Below are positions 1 to 5,248 of a stretch of 5,248 nt of DNA, one piece after another. The translations under genes and the position numbers were made by a program. The first letter of the stretch is position 1. Every line of letters starts with the position of its first letter. Source of the DNA: Mariniphaga sp. (GTDB taxonomy: Bacteria; Bacteroidota; Bacteroidia; Bacteroidales; Prolixibacteraceae); the NCBI GenBank assembly GCA_013203525.1, contig JABMQB010000551.1, positions 1-5,248 on the forward strand, read 5' to 3'. Under the pieces are notes generated by a model that made no database searches, was not told the origin of the DNA, and saw only the letters and a list, made by a program, of their open reading frames with translations.

Positions 1-158
1 AAATTGCTCAGGGTTCATTAAATAAGTGGTTTAAAGAATCAACTTTATTAAACCAGATTTATGTTAAGGATGGAAAAATTTCTATTAAAGAATTCCTTGC
101 ACAGAAAGATAAAGAGCTTACTGTTGTTGAATTTGACCGTTTTACTTTGAACGTATAA
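1..158 (+). CDS. tsf: Elongation factor Ts, C-terminal end (partial)
   Basis: This is the last 51 codons of a gene entering from the left edge, read in the frame that starts at base 3 and ending in TAA at 156-158. The peptide begins IAQGSLNKWFKESTLLNQ and continues with a VKDGKISIKEFL segment and an LTVVEFDRFTL ending. This is the typical C-terminus of EF-Ts: a G-x-L-x-K-[FW] helix, the TLLNQ motif, and a final hydrophobic strand after the K-x-[IV]-x-x-[FY]-L stretch. EF-Ts is the cytoplasmic nucleotide exchange factor that releases GDP from EF-Tu during elongation. The position directly upstream of pyrH and frr supports the call, since tsf-pyrH-frr is a very common bacterial order. The N-terminal EF-Tu-binding part lies outside the window. 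The stop codon is followed closely by a strong terminator, so tsf closes its transcription unit. Confidence 0.93.
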   Translation, partial: IAQGSLNKWFKESTLLNQIYVKDGKISIKEFLAQKDKELTVVEFDRFTLNV

Positions 159-176
159 TAATTCAAAAAAATATTT

Positions 177-216
177 AAAAAGCTGTCCGCTTAATTTGCA
201 GGGCAGCTTTTTTTTT
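177..216 (+). terminator. Intrinsic terminator after tsf
   Basis: A hairpin with arms AAAAAGCTGTCC (177-188) and GGGCAGCTTTTT (201-212) pairs over 12 positions with one G-U wobble. The loop is 12 nt, and nine T residues follow (208-216). The A-rich flank on the left means the same hairpin could also work on the opposite strand, although no minus-strand gene is visible here. It starts 18 bases after the tsf stop and separates tsf from pyrH. Confidence 0.88.
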
Positions 217-250
217 GAAATTCTCTTATTAAAGAATACGTCTAATTATT

Positions 251-258
251 TAACTTCG
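251..258 (+). promoter_or_regulatory. Candidate -7 box for pyrH
   Basis: TAACTTCG differs by one base from the Bacteroidota -7 consensus TAnnTTTG. It ends 33 bases before the pyrH ATG, almost the same distance as the better boxes before frr (34) and ileS (36). No convincing TTTG-type -33 element sits at the expected spacing. The call rests mainly on position and on the need for a promoter after the tsf terminator. Confidence 0.3.
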
Positions 259-291
259 TAAATTCTACATAGATTTTTAATTCATAATATT

Positions 292-999
292 ATGGTAAAA
301 TATAAGCGAATACTGCTTAAGCTTAGTGGCGAATCTCTAATGGGCGATCAACAATATGGTATTGACCAAAATAGACTAATTGACTACGCAAGGCAAATAA
401 AGTCGGTTGTTGAATTAGGAGTTCAGGTTGGAATTGTAATTGGTGGCGGAAATATTTTTAGGGGATTGAGCGGTACTGCAAAAGGTTTTGATCGTGTAAA
501 AGGTGACCAAATGGGAATGTTGGCTACTGTTATCAACAGTCTAGCTTTAAATTCTGCATTAAAAGAAACAGGCATAAAAACTCATGTTTTAACTGCAATC
601 CGGATGGAACCTATTGGTGCATATTATTCAAAAGAAAAAGCAATTAAAGCACTTGAAAAAAATGAGGTAGTAATTATTTCAGGAGGAACAGGAAATCCAT
701 ATTTTACAACTGATACCGCCAGTGCATTACGTGCAATTGAAATTGAAGCCGACATTATGATGAAGGGTACACGTGTTGACGGTATTTACACTGCTGATCC
801 TGAGGAATTCCTAAATGCCCGGAAAATTGAGAAGATATCATTTGAGGAATTGTATAAGCAGAATTTGAAAATTATGGATCTGACCGCAACTACTTTATGC
901 ATGGAAAATAAAATGTCAGTACTGGTATTCAATATGGATACATTTGGAAACCTTAAGAAAATTGTTGAAGGTGAAAACTTAGGTTCATTTGTGTCATGA
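292..999 (+). CDS. pyrH: UMP kinase (uridylate kinase)
   Basis: This 235-residue protein matches the usual length of bacterial UMP kinase, a cytoplasmic amino-acid-kinase-fold hexamer that phosphorylates UMP to UDP with ATP in pyrimidine synthesis. Visible family motifs, in order, are KLSGES near the start (Lys10, phosphate binding), the glycine-rich loop IGGGNIFRG (residues 50-58), GDQMGMLATVINSLAL (71-86), SGGTGNPYFTTDTA (130-143, nucleotide and acceptor contacts, with Asp141), and KGTRVDGIYTADPE (158-171). It ends with the expected MDLTA and VFNMD strands. The first ATG is used: it places the YKRILLKLSGE strand at the standard distance, and no Shine-Dalgarno sequence is present. The stop is TGA, whereas the other visible genes end in TAA. 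The segment after TADP reads EEFLNARK rather than the frequent xxDPxA form, with no change in length. All core motifs are intact. Confidence 0.97.
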   Translation: MVKYKRILLKLSGESLMGDQQYGIDQNRLIDYARQIKSVVELGVQVGIVIGGGNIFRGLSGTAKGFDRVKGDQMGMLATVINSLALNSALKETGIKTHVLTAIRMEPIGAYYSKEKAIKALEKNEVVIISGGTGNPYFTTDTASALRAIEIEADIMMKGTRVDGIYTADPEEFLNARKIEKISFEELYKQNLKIMDLTATTLCMENKMSVLVFNMDTFGNLKKIVEGENLGSFVS

Positions 1000-1010
1000 T
1001 AACACTTTTT

Positions 1011-1046
1011 TGCATTCAGAAGAAATATTTGGGTGTAATTTTTTTT
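1011..1046 (+). terminator. Possible weak terminator after pyrH
   Basis: TGCATTC (1011-1017) can pair in RNA with GGGTGTA (1031-1037) over seven positions, three of them G-U. The loop is 13 nt, and after an AA a run of eight T residues follows (1039-1046). The stem is weak and the T run also overlaps where a -33 element for frr would lie, so the signal could be incidental. If real, it would only partly separate pyrH from frr. Confidence 0.25.
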
Positions 1047-1056
1047 CATGTATTTG

Positions 1057-1073
1057 AAAAATTCCTATATTTG
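1057..1073 (+). promoter_or_regulatory. Bacteroidota-type promoter for frr
   Basis: The -7 element TATATTTG (1066-1073) fits the Bacteroidota consensus TAnnTTTG exactly and is preceded by AAAAATTCC. The same 17 bases occur before ileS (3463-3479). The box ends 34 bases before the frr ATG, which would give a leader of about 25-30 nt. The -33 region is only a T run (1039-1046), not a clean TTTG. This suggests frr can be transcribed independently of pyrH. Confidence 0.6.
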
Positions 1074-1107
1074 CTAACTATCTAATGTTAGTAAGTATTA
1101 ATGATGT

Positions 1108-1671
1108 ATGCAGGAAGAAGCTGATTTTGTACTTGAACATTGTGAAGAGCAGATGAACTCTGCTATTGCACATTTAGAAAAAGAATTGGTTCATATACGA
1201 GCGGGAATAGCTTCACCGACTATGTTAGATGGCGTTCTGGTTGAATATTATGGTAGTATGACACCTCTAAATCAGGTTTCAAATGTTAGTACACCTGATG
1301 CAAGAACTATTGCAATTCAACCTTGGGAGAAAAAAATAATTCCGGATATTGAAAAGGCAATATTAATTGCGAATCTGGGATTTAATCCTGAAAATAATGG
1401 AGAAGTAATTCGGATTAATATTCCGGTATTAACAGAAGAGAGGCGAAAAGACCTTGTAAAACAGGTATATAAAGAAGGAGAGGCAGGAAGAATAAGCCTA
1501 CGAACTGCAAGGAAAGATGCCAATGACAGTTTGAGAAAACTGCAAAAAGAAGGATTATCGGAAGACCTTGAAAAAGATGCAGAGGCAAAAGTTCAGGAAT
1601 TAACCGATGATTTTGTAAAAAAAATTAATATCTTAGTGGAAACTAAAGAAAAAGATATTTTAACCATTTAA
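1108..1671 (+). CDS. frr: Ribosome recycling factor
   Basis: This 187-residue protein is close to the family norm of about 185. RRF acts in the cytoplasm with EF-G to split post-termination ribosomes. Domain I (triple-helix bundle) is formed by roughly residues 1-30 and 107-187. Domain II, the small beta domain, lies between them and includes DGVLVEYYGSMTPLNQV (41-57) and TPDARTIAIQPWEK (62-75). Conserved marks are NNGEVIRINIP (96-106), LTEERRKDLVKQV (108-120) and ARKDAND (134-140), with Arg135 matching the ribosome-contacting Arg132 of E. coli RRF. The start at 1108 gives the expected Bacteroidota-like MxEEAxFVLEHCEE beginning; ATGs at 1101 and 1104 are in another frame. One oddity is RAGIASP at 31-37, where the family usually has Lys or Arg at the position of Ile34. 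A promoter lies upstream and a strong terminator downstream, so frr can form its own unit. Confidence 0.97.
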   Translation: MQEEADFVLEHCEEQMNSAIAHLEKELVHIRAGIASPTMLDGVLVEYYGSMTPLNQVSNVSTPDARTIAIQPWEKKIIPDIEKAILIANLGFNPENNGEVIRINIPVLTEERRKDLVKQVYKEGEAGRISLRTARKDANDSLRKLQKEGLSEDLEKDAEAKVQELTDDFVKKINILVETKEKDILTI

Positions 1672-1724
1672 TTGTTTCTAGTTTTCTGTTTTCTGAACAT
1701 TGTTTAATTGTTTTCATGGCTTTG

Positions 1725-1753
1725 AGGCAGCTTGTTTAAGCTGCCTTTTTTTT
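1725..1753 (+). terminator. Intrinsic terminator after frr
   Basis: A perfect 9-bp stem, AGGCAGCTT (1725-1733) with AAGCTGCCT (1738-1746), closes a GTTT loop and runs into eight T residues (1746-1753). It starts 53 bases after the frr stop. The core GGCAGCTT is shared with the tsf terminator at 202-209. Confidence 0.92.
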
Positions 1754-1832
1754 GTAAATCAATTCAATAGATAAATGACAAGTTTTAATAATATTACCCC
1801 TATTCAAATAAAATATATATAAATCATTTTAT

Positions 1833-1840
1833 TATTTTCG
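1833..1840 (+). promoter_or_regulatory. Candidate -7 box for the TraR/DksA-like gene
   Basis: TATTTTCG is one base from TAnnTTTG and ends 26 bases before the ATG at 1867. The surrounding sequence (about 1780-1860) is extremely AT-rich, so chance matches are likely, and no clean -33 TTTG is present. A promoter is expected here because the frr terminator lies upstream. Confidence 0.27.
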
Positions 1841-1866
1841 AATTTTACTTCTTTAAATAGTAGTAA

Positions 1867-2199
1867 ATGGAAGACACTAAAAGAGATGAATTAAAAGATA
1901 AGATTAAATCTGAAATTGTTAAAACAGAAAAACATATTTTAGAATATCGTGAGTTGTCAAAACCAATTGCACCGGAAAATTCAATAGGGCGAATTTCAAG
2001 GATGGATGCAATTAATAATAGAAGTATTTCGGAAGCTGCTTTAAAAAAAGCGGAGAAAAAATTATCAGACTTAAAGTATATGTTCTCTCAAATTGAAGAA
2101 AGCGATTTTGGAACTTGCATACGGTGCAAAAAACCAATTCCAATGGGGCGTTTATTGCTAATGCCACAAAGTAATTTATGTGTAAATTGTTCAGTTTAA
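1867..2199 (+). CDS. Short TraR/DksA-family C4 zinc-finger protein
   Basis: This 110-residue cytoplasmic protein has a charged helical N-terminal half (about 1-80) that could form the paired coiled coil of DksA-like factors. It is followed by a four-cysteine zinc finger: Cys84-x2-Cys87 and Cys105-x2-Cys108, in the frame DFGTC...LLLMPQSNLCVNC typical of the family. The region that would form the coiled-coil tip reads SIGRISRMDAINNRS (39-53), and Asp47-Ala48 resembles the acidic tip that DksA inserts into the RNA polymerase secondary channel. It is shorter than E. coli DksA (151 residues) and lacks its long N-terminal extension and the C-terminal helix after the finger. Family membership is clear. 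Binding to polymerase, or a response to ppGpp, is inference. It lies 36 bp upstream of the mutarotase gene in the same direction and may be co-transcribed with it. No Shine-Dalgarno sequence is seen. I give no symbol because it may not be the dksA orthologue. Confidence 0.9.
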   Translation: MEDTKRDELKDKIKSEIVKTEKHILEYRELSKPIAPENSIGRISRMDAINNRSISEAALKKAEKKLSDLKYMFSQIEESDFGTCIRCKKPIPMGRLLLMPQSNLCVNCSV

Positions 2200-2235
2200 T
2201 CTAAGAATTCATTTATAAATATTAAATCATATTAT

Positions 2236-3360
2236 ATGAAAACCTGGGTAGTTCTATTTTTCATTTTTACAGTAGTGTCATGTTCGCTGGATAAAAATCA
2301 AATACACCTTATTCCGAATGAAAATTTTAACACTGAGATTGATGGAAAAAAAGTTGGGATTTACACTCTGAAAAATTCAAATGGGCTGGTATCTCAGATT
2401 ACAAATTTTGGAGGGAAAATAGTAAGTCTATGGATTCCTGATAAAAATAATGAATTAGGTGATATTGTGTTGGGTTATAATACTTTAGAAGAATATATCA
2501 ATTCTGGCGAAATTTATTTTGGAGCTTTAATTGGCAGGTATGGAAACAGAATAGGAAAAGCAATGTTTCAGCTTAACGATGTAACTTATAGATTGGAAGC
2601 AAATGATGGAGAGAACAATCTTCATGGTGGTGTAAAGGGCTTTAATGCGGTTGTTTGGGATGCTGAACAACCAAATGGCCAGACCCTTATTCTTACGTAT
2701 TTATCTCCAGATATGGAAGAAGGATATCCGGGAAATTTAAAGGTTAAAGTTCAATACCAATTAACCAATACCAATGAATTTAAGATTGAATATTGGGCAA
2801 CAACAGATAAACCAACTCCGGTAAACTTAACTTCTCATTCATTTTTTAATTTGAAAGGAGAAGGTACAGGAACAATAAATGATCATCTTTTGCAAATCAA
2901 AGCTGAGTTTTATACTCCCGTTGATTCCGGATTAATACCACTTGGCAATTTGGCACCAGTGATTGGTACTCCGATGGACTTTATGGAACTGAAGTTAATT
3001 GGAGGCAGGGTGGACGAAGATTTTGAGCAGCTAAAATTAGGTAATGGATACGATCATAATTTTGTAATTAACAAGGCTAATAATGGATTAAATATTGCTG
3101 CAAAGGTTGTTGAACCAGTATCAGGCAGGATTATGGAAGTTTTTACAAACGAACCCGGAATACAATTTTATGGCGGTAATTTCCTTAACGGTAATGAAAT
3201 TGGGAAATCAGGTAATCCTTATAATTTCAGGGATGCTTTTTGTCTTGAAACCCAGCATTACCCTGATAGCCCAAATAAAGATAATTTTCCGTCAACAATT
3301 CTTGAACCAGGCAACGAATATTATTCAATTTGTGTTTATAAATTTAGCGTAGAGAATTAA
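2236..3360 (+). CDS. Lipoprotein aldose 1-epimerase (galactose mutarotase)
   Basis: This 374-residue protein interconverts alpha and beta anomers of aldoses such as galactose and glucose. It starts with a lipoprotein signal: Lys2, a hydrophobic stretch (4-14), and the lipobox VVSC with Cys16 as the lipidated residue. The mature enzyme is therefore probably membrane-anchored outside the cytoplasm. The following Ser-Leu-Asp-Lys does not fit an inner-membrane retention signal (Asp at +2). Active-site motifs are complete: GRYGNRIG with Arg105, NNLHGG with His130, NLTSHSFFNL with His201, GYDHNFVI with Asp273, and FCLETQHYPDSPN with Glu338. These correspond to Arg71, His96, His170, Asp243 and Glu304 of Lactococcus GalM, with identical Arg-to-His spacing. 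The catalytic base (Glu338) and acid (His201) are kept. Length suits the family once the signal is removed. No sugar transporter, kinase or glycosidase gene is adjacent within the window. galM would be the usual name for the cytoplasmic enzyme; I leave the symbol empty because of the lipoprotein form. Confidence 0.95.
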   Translation: MKTWVVLFFIFTVVSCSLDKNQIHLIPNENFNTEIDGKKVGIYTLKNSNGLVSQITNFGGKIVSLWIPDKNNELGDIVLGYNTLEEYINSGEIYFGALIGRYGNRIGKAMFQLNDVTYRLEANDGENNLHGGVKGFNAVVWDAEQPNGQTLILTYLSPDMEEGYPGNLKVKVQYQLTNTNEFKIEYWATTDKPTPVNLTSHSFFNLKGEGTGTINDHLLQIKAEFYTPVDSGLIPLGNLAPVIGTPMDFMELKLIGGRVDEDFEQLKLGNGYDHNFVINKANNGLNIAAKVVEPVSGRIMEVFTNEPGIQFYGGNFLNGNEIGKSGNPYNFRDAFCLETQHYPDSPNKDNFPSTILEPGNEYYSICVYKFSVEN

Positions 3361-3367
3361 TATAGAT

Positions 3368-3407
3368 GGATGTGAAGTAGCTTTGAATATAGCAATTCAA
3401 TTCATCC
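3368..3407 (+). other. Weak hairpin after the mutarotase gene
   Basis: An inner perfect inverted repeat TTGAAT (3383-3388) and ATTCAA (3395-3400) encloses a 6-nt loop. An outer GGATG (3368-3372) can pair with CATCC (3403-3407), with unpaired bases in between. Only three T residues follow, so it does not look like an efficient terminator. It may be a weak 3' end structure or chance. No better terminator is visible between the mutarotase gene and ileS. Confidence 0.25.
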
Positions 3408-3462
3408 TTTCAGTGCTTATTTTCTACGGTTAATCAACATATATTGAAGATATCTTCCTTAA

Positions 3463-3479
3463 AAAAATTCCTATATTTG
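3463..3479 (+). promoter_or_regulatory. Bacteroidota-type promoter for ileS
   Basis: TATATTTG (3472-3479) matches TAnnTTTG exactly and lies in a 17-base stretch identical to that before frr. It ends 36 bases before the ileS ATG. A TTG at 3444-3446 lies 25 bases upstream of the box, rather far for a -33 element. Because the same sequence recurs at the same distance before another translation gene, I regard this as a real promoter. No T-box or other leader structure is seen in the short leader. Confidence 0.62.
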
Positions 3480-3515
3480 TACGTTTTTTAAAATCAGCTA
3501 TTCAATTGTTATAGA

Positions 3516-5248
3516 ATGAGTAATAAGTTTCAGGAATACAAACAATTAAATCTCTCTCAAATAAATAAAGAGGTATTAAAACGTTGGGAAGAAGATGATA
3601 CTTTTCACAAAAGTATTACTACACGTGAAGGGAATGAAACATTTGTATTTTATGAAGGTCCTCCTTCGGCAAATGGTATGCCTGGAATTCATCATGTTAT
3701 GGCTCGTGCAATTAAGGATATTTTCTGCCGATATAAAACCATGAAGGGTTTTCGCGTACACCGAAAGGCTGGTTGGGATACACACGGATTACCAGTTGAG
3801 CTAAGTGTTGAAAAATCTTTAAATATTACAAAAGAAGATATTGGAGATAAAATTTCGATTGAGGAATATAACAAGGCTTGCCGTACTGAGGTAATGAAAT
3901 ATACCCGTGAATGGGAGGAATTAACCCGTATTATGGGATACTGGGTTAATATGGATGACCCGTATATAACTTTTGATAACCGATATATTGAGTCGGTTTG
4001 GTGGTTATTAAAGCAGATTTACAATAAGGGATTGATGTATAAAGGATATACAATCCAACCTTATTCTCCTGCCGCCGGAACCGGATTAAGTTCACACGAA
4101 TTAAACCAACCGGGTTGTTATCGCGATGTAAAAGATACAACTGCTGTTGCCCAGTTTGAGGCGATCAGAAATGATAAATCAGAATTTCTTTATGAAGATA
4201 TTGATACTGACCTATATTTCCTTGCCTGGACAACCACACCCTGGACTTTGCCATCGAACACAGCATTATGTGTTGGACCTTCTATTAAATATATAAAAGT
4301 AAAAACGTATAATCCATATACCGGGCTACCTGTTGCTTTGATTCTGGCCAAAGATCTTTTAGATACCTATTTAAATAAAAAGAATGCAGAATTACCCTTT
4401 GATGAATATCGACCTGGCGATAAAAATGTGCCTTATCAGGTTGTGGGTGAATATTCAGGAAAACAATTAAAAGGAGTACAGTATGAACAACTGATTGGTT
4501 GGGTTAGGCCTAAGGGTAGAGCATTTGAAGTTATTACCGGAGATTTTGTTACTACTGAAGATGGAACCGGAATCGTACATATGGCTCCCACATTTGGTGA
4601 CGATGACGACAGGGTTGCAAGGCAAAACAATATTGTTCCGCTTTTGATTGAAGATAAAGATGGGAAAGATCAACCATTAGTTGATAAAAAAGGCCGTTTT
4701 TTTAAAATTGAAAACATGGCTGAAAAGTTTGTCAACGAAAATGTTGATGTAGAAAAATATGAACCTTATGCAGGCAGGTATGTAAAAAATGCATATGATG
4801 TCAACCTCACTGAAAATGAAGATACAATTGATGTAGATATTGCCGTAATGTTAAAACTCAACAACAAGGCATTTAAGGTTGAAAAGCACACTCACAGTTA
4901 TCCTCATTGCTGGAGAACAGATAAACCTGTATTGTATTACCCACTTGATTCATGGTTTATTAAAACTACAGCTGTAAAAGATAAATTGGTTGATTTGAAT
5001 AATACAATTAATTGGAAACCTCAATCAACCGGAACCGGGAGGTTTGGTAATTGGCTTGAAAACCTGGTAGATTGGAACCTAAGCCGTTCGCGTTTTTGGG
5101 GTACTCCACTTCCTATTTGGAGCACAGAGGATGGTGATGAGGAAATTTGCATTGGATCGACCGAAGAATTGATGGCTGAAATTGAAAAATCAATGGTTGC
5201 TGGATTTATGGAAGGGAATCCATACGAAGGATTTGAAATAGGAGTCAA
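3516..5248 (+). CDS. ileS: Isoleucyl-tRNA synthetase, type 2-like, N-terminal half (partial)
   Basis: The first 577 codons of an open frame run off the right edge; the family is usually 900-1150 residues. The cytoplasmic enzyme charges tRNA-Ile and edits misactivated valine. Visible parts in order: the class I signature region GPPSANGMPGIHH (48-60), GWDTHGLPVE (86-95), a CP1 editing domain with the Thr-rich WTTTPWTLPSN (238-248) and GTGIVHMAPTFGDDDD (350-365, with Asp363 the likely editing aspartate), then HSYPHCWRTDKP (460-471) and the Rossmann-fold element WNLSRSRFWGTPLP (520-533). The wording, including TGLSSHELNQPG, is that of the eukaryote-like type 2 IleRS. The HxGH signature is replaced by Gly57-Ile58-His59-His60, a natural swapped variant. 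The KMSKS loop and anticodon-binding domain lie beyond the window. The ATG at 3516 gives the expected short leader before FQEYKQLNLSQINKEVL; no Shine-Dalgarno sequence precedes it. Confidence 0.96.
   Translation, partial: MSNKFQEYKQLNLSQINKEVLKRWEEDDTFHKSITTREGNETFVFYEGPPSANGMPGIHHVMARAIKDIFCRYKTMKGFRVHRKAGWDTHGLPVELSVEKSLNITKEDIGDKISIEEYNKACRTEVMKYTREWEELTRIMGYWVNMDDPYITFDNRYIESVWWLLKQIYNKGLMYKGYTIQPYSPAAGTGLSSHELNQPGCYRDVKDTTAVAQFEAIRNDKSEFLYEDIDTDLYFLAWTTTPWTLPSNTALCVGPSIKYIKVKTYNPYTGLPVALILAKDLLDTYLNKKNAELPFDEYRPGDKNVPYQVVGEYSGKQLKGVQYEQLIGWVRPKGRAFEVITGDFVTTEDGTGIVHMAPTFGDDDDRVARQNNIVPLLIEDKDGKDQPLVDKKGRFFKIENMAEKFVNENVDVEKYEPYAGRYVKNAYDVNLTENEDTIDVDIAVMLKLNNKAFKVEKHTHSYPHCWRTDKPVLYYPLDSWFIKTTAVKDKLVDLNNTINWKPQSTGTGRFGNWLENLVDWNLSRSRFWGTPLPIWSTEDGDEEICIGSTEELMAEIEKSMVAGFMEGNPYEGFEIGV

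Noticed and set aside
786..1049. Minus-strand open frame of 87 codons across the end of pyrH
   Set aside because: It lies antisense to a well-supported pyrH, has no recognisable domain, and its composition follows from the reverse complement of pyrH codons.
1317..1523. Minus-strand open frame inside frr
   Set aside because: It is fully antisense to conserved RRF sequence, with no family motif and no sign of its own promoter.
1780..1832. Very AT-rich stretch considered as an origin-like or attachment site
   Set aside because: No repeated boxes, direct repeats or tRNA end are present; it looks like ordinary promoter-proximal AT-rich DNA.
3095..3352. Plus-strand 85-codon frame within the mutarotase gene
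   Set aside because: It is a shifted frame over the conserved Glu338 region; the mutarotase frame carries all the motifs through to its stop, so there is no frameshift.
3361..3515. Possible T-box riboswitch before ileS
   Set aside because: The 155-base gap is too short for a full T-box, shows no T-box sequence or antiterminator hairpin, and these elements are typical of Firmicutes, not Bacteroidota. The promoter leaves a leader of only about 30 nt.
3576..4140. Several minus-strand open frames opposite ileS
   Set aside because: They are antisense shadows of the IleRS catalytic and editing domains, and none shows a recognisable protein family.
5021..5248. Minus-strand open frame at the right edge
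   Set aside because: It overlaps the conserved WNLSRSRFWG region of IleRS on the other strand and has no independent support.

Overview
The window is an AT-rich chromosomal segment (GC roughly a third, judged by eye) from a member of the Bacteroidota. Four things support this: the wording of the proteins (PyrH, Frr and IleS read like Bacteroidota orthologues), the absence of Shine-Dalgarno sequences before all five visible starts, promoter boxes of the Bacteroidota type (TAnnTTTG), and a bacterial lipoprotein version of galactose mutarotase. A marine or anaerobic Bacteroidales/Marinilabiliales-type organism is my best guess, but the sequence alone does not settle it.

All genes lie on the + strand. 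Bases 1-158 hold the end of tsf (elongation factor Ts), closed by a strong intrinsic terminator (177-216). pyrH (UMP kinase, 292-999) and frr (ribosome recycling factor, 1108-1671) follow, the common bacterial tsf-pyrH-frr order. Here frr appears to have its own promoter (1057-1073), and a strong terminator closes it (1725-1753). Next is a probable two-gene unit separated by 36 bp: a short TraR/DksA-type zinc-finger protein (1867-2199) and a lipoprotein aldose 1-epimerase (2236-3360). The window ends inside ileS (isoleucyl-tRNA synthetase, from 3516), of which the first 577 codons are present. ileS is preceded by a promoter identical over 17 bases to the one before frr.

Most of the segment is translation housekeeping: elongation, recycling, tRNA charging and a pyrimidine kinase. 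The TraR/DksA-like protein may link transcription to growth state. The mutarotase is the metabolic outlier. No mobile element, CRISPR array, RNA gene or uncharacterised multi-gene system is visible. The observation most worth a second look is in IleS: the class I signature HxGH reads G-I-H-H, the swapped form known from some type 2 IleRS enzymes and linked to extreme mupirocin resistance. No stretch longer than about 200 bases lacks a gene; the largest gap (1672-1866) holds the frr terminator and a weak promoter candidate.
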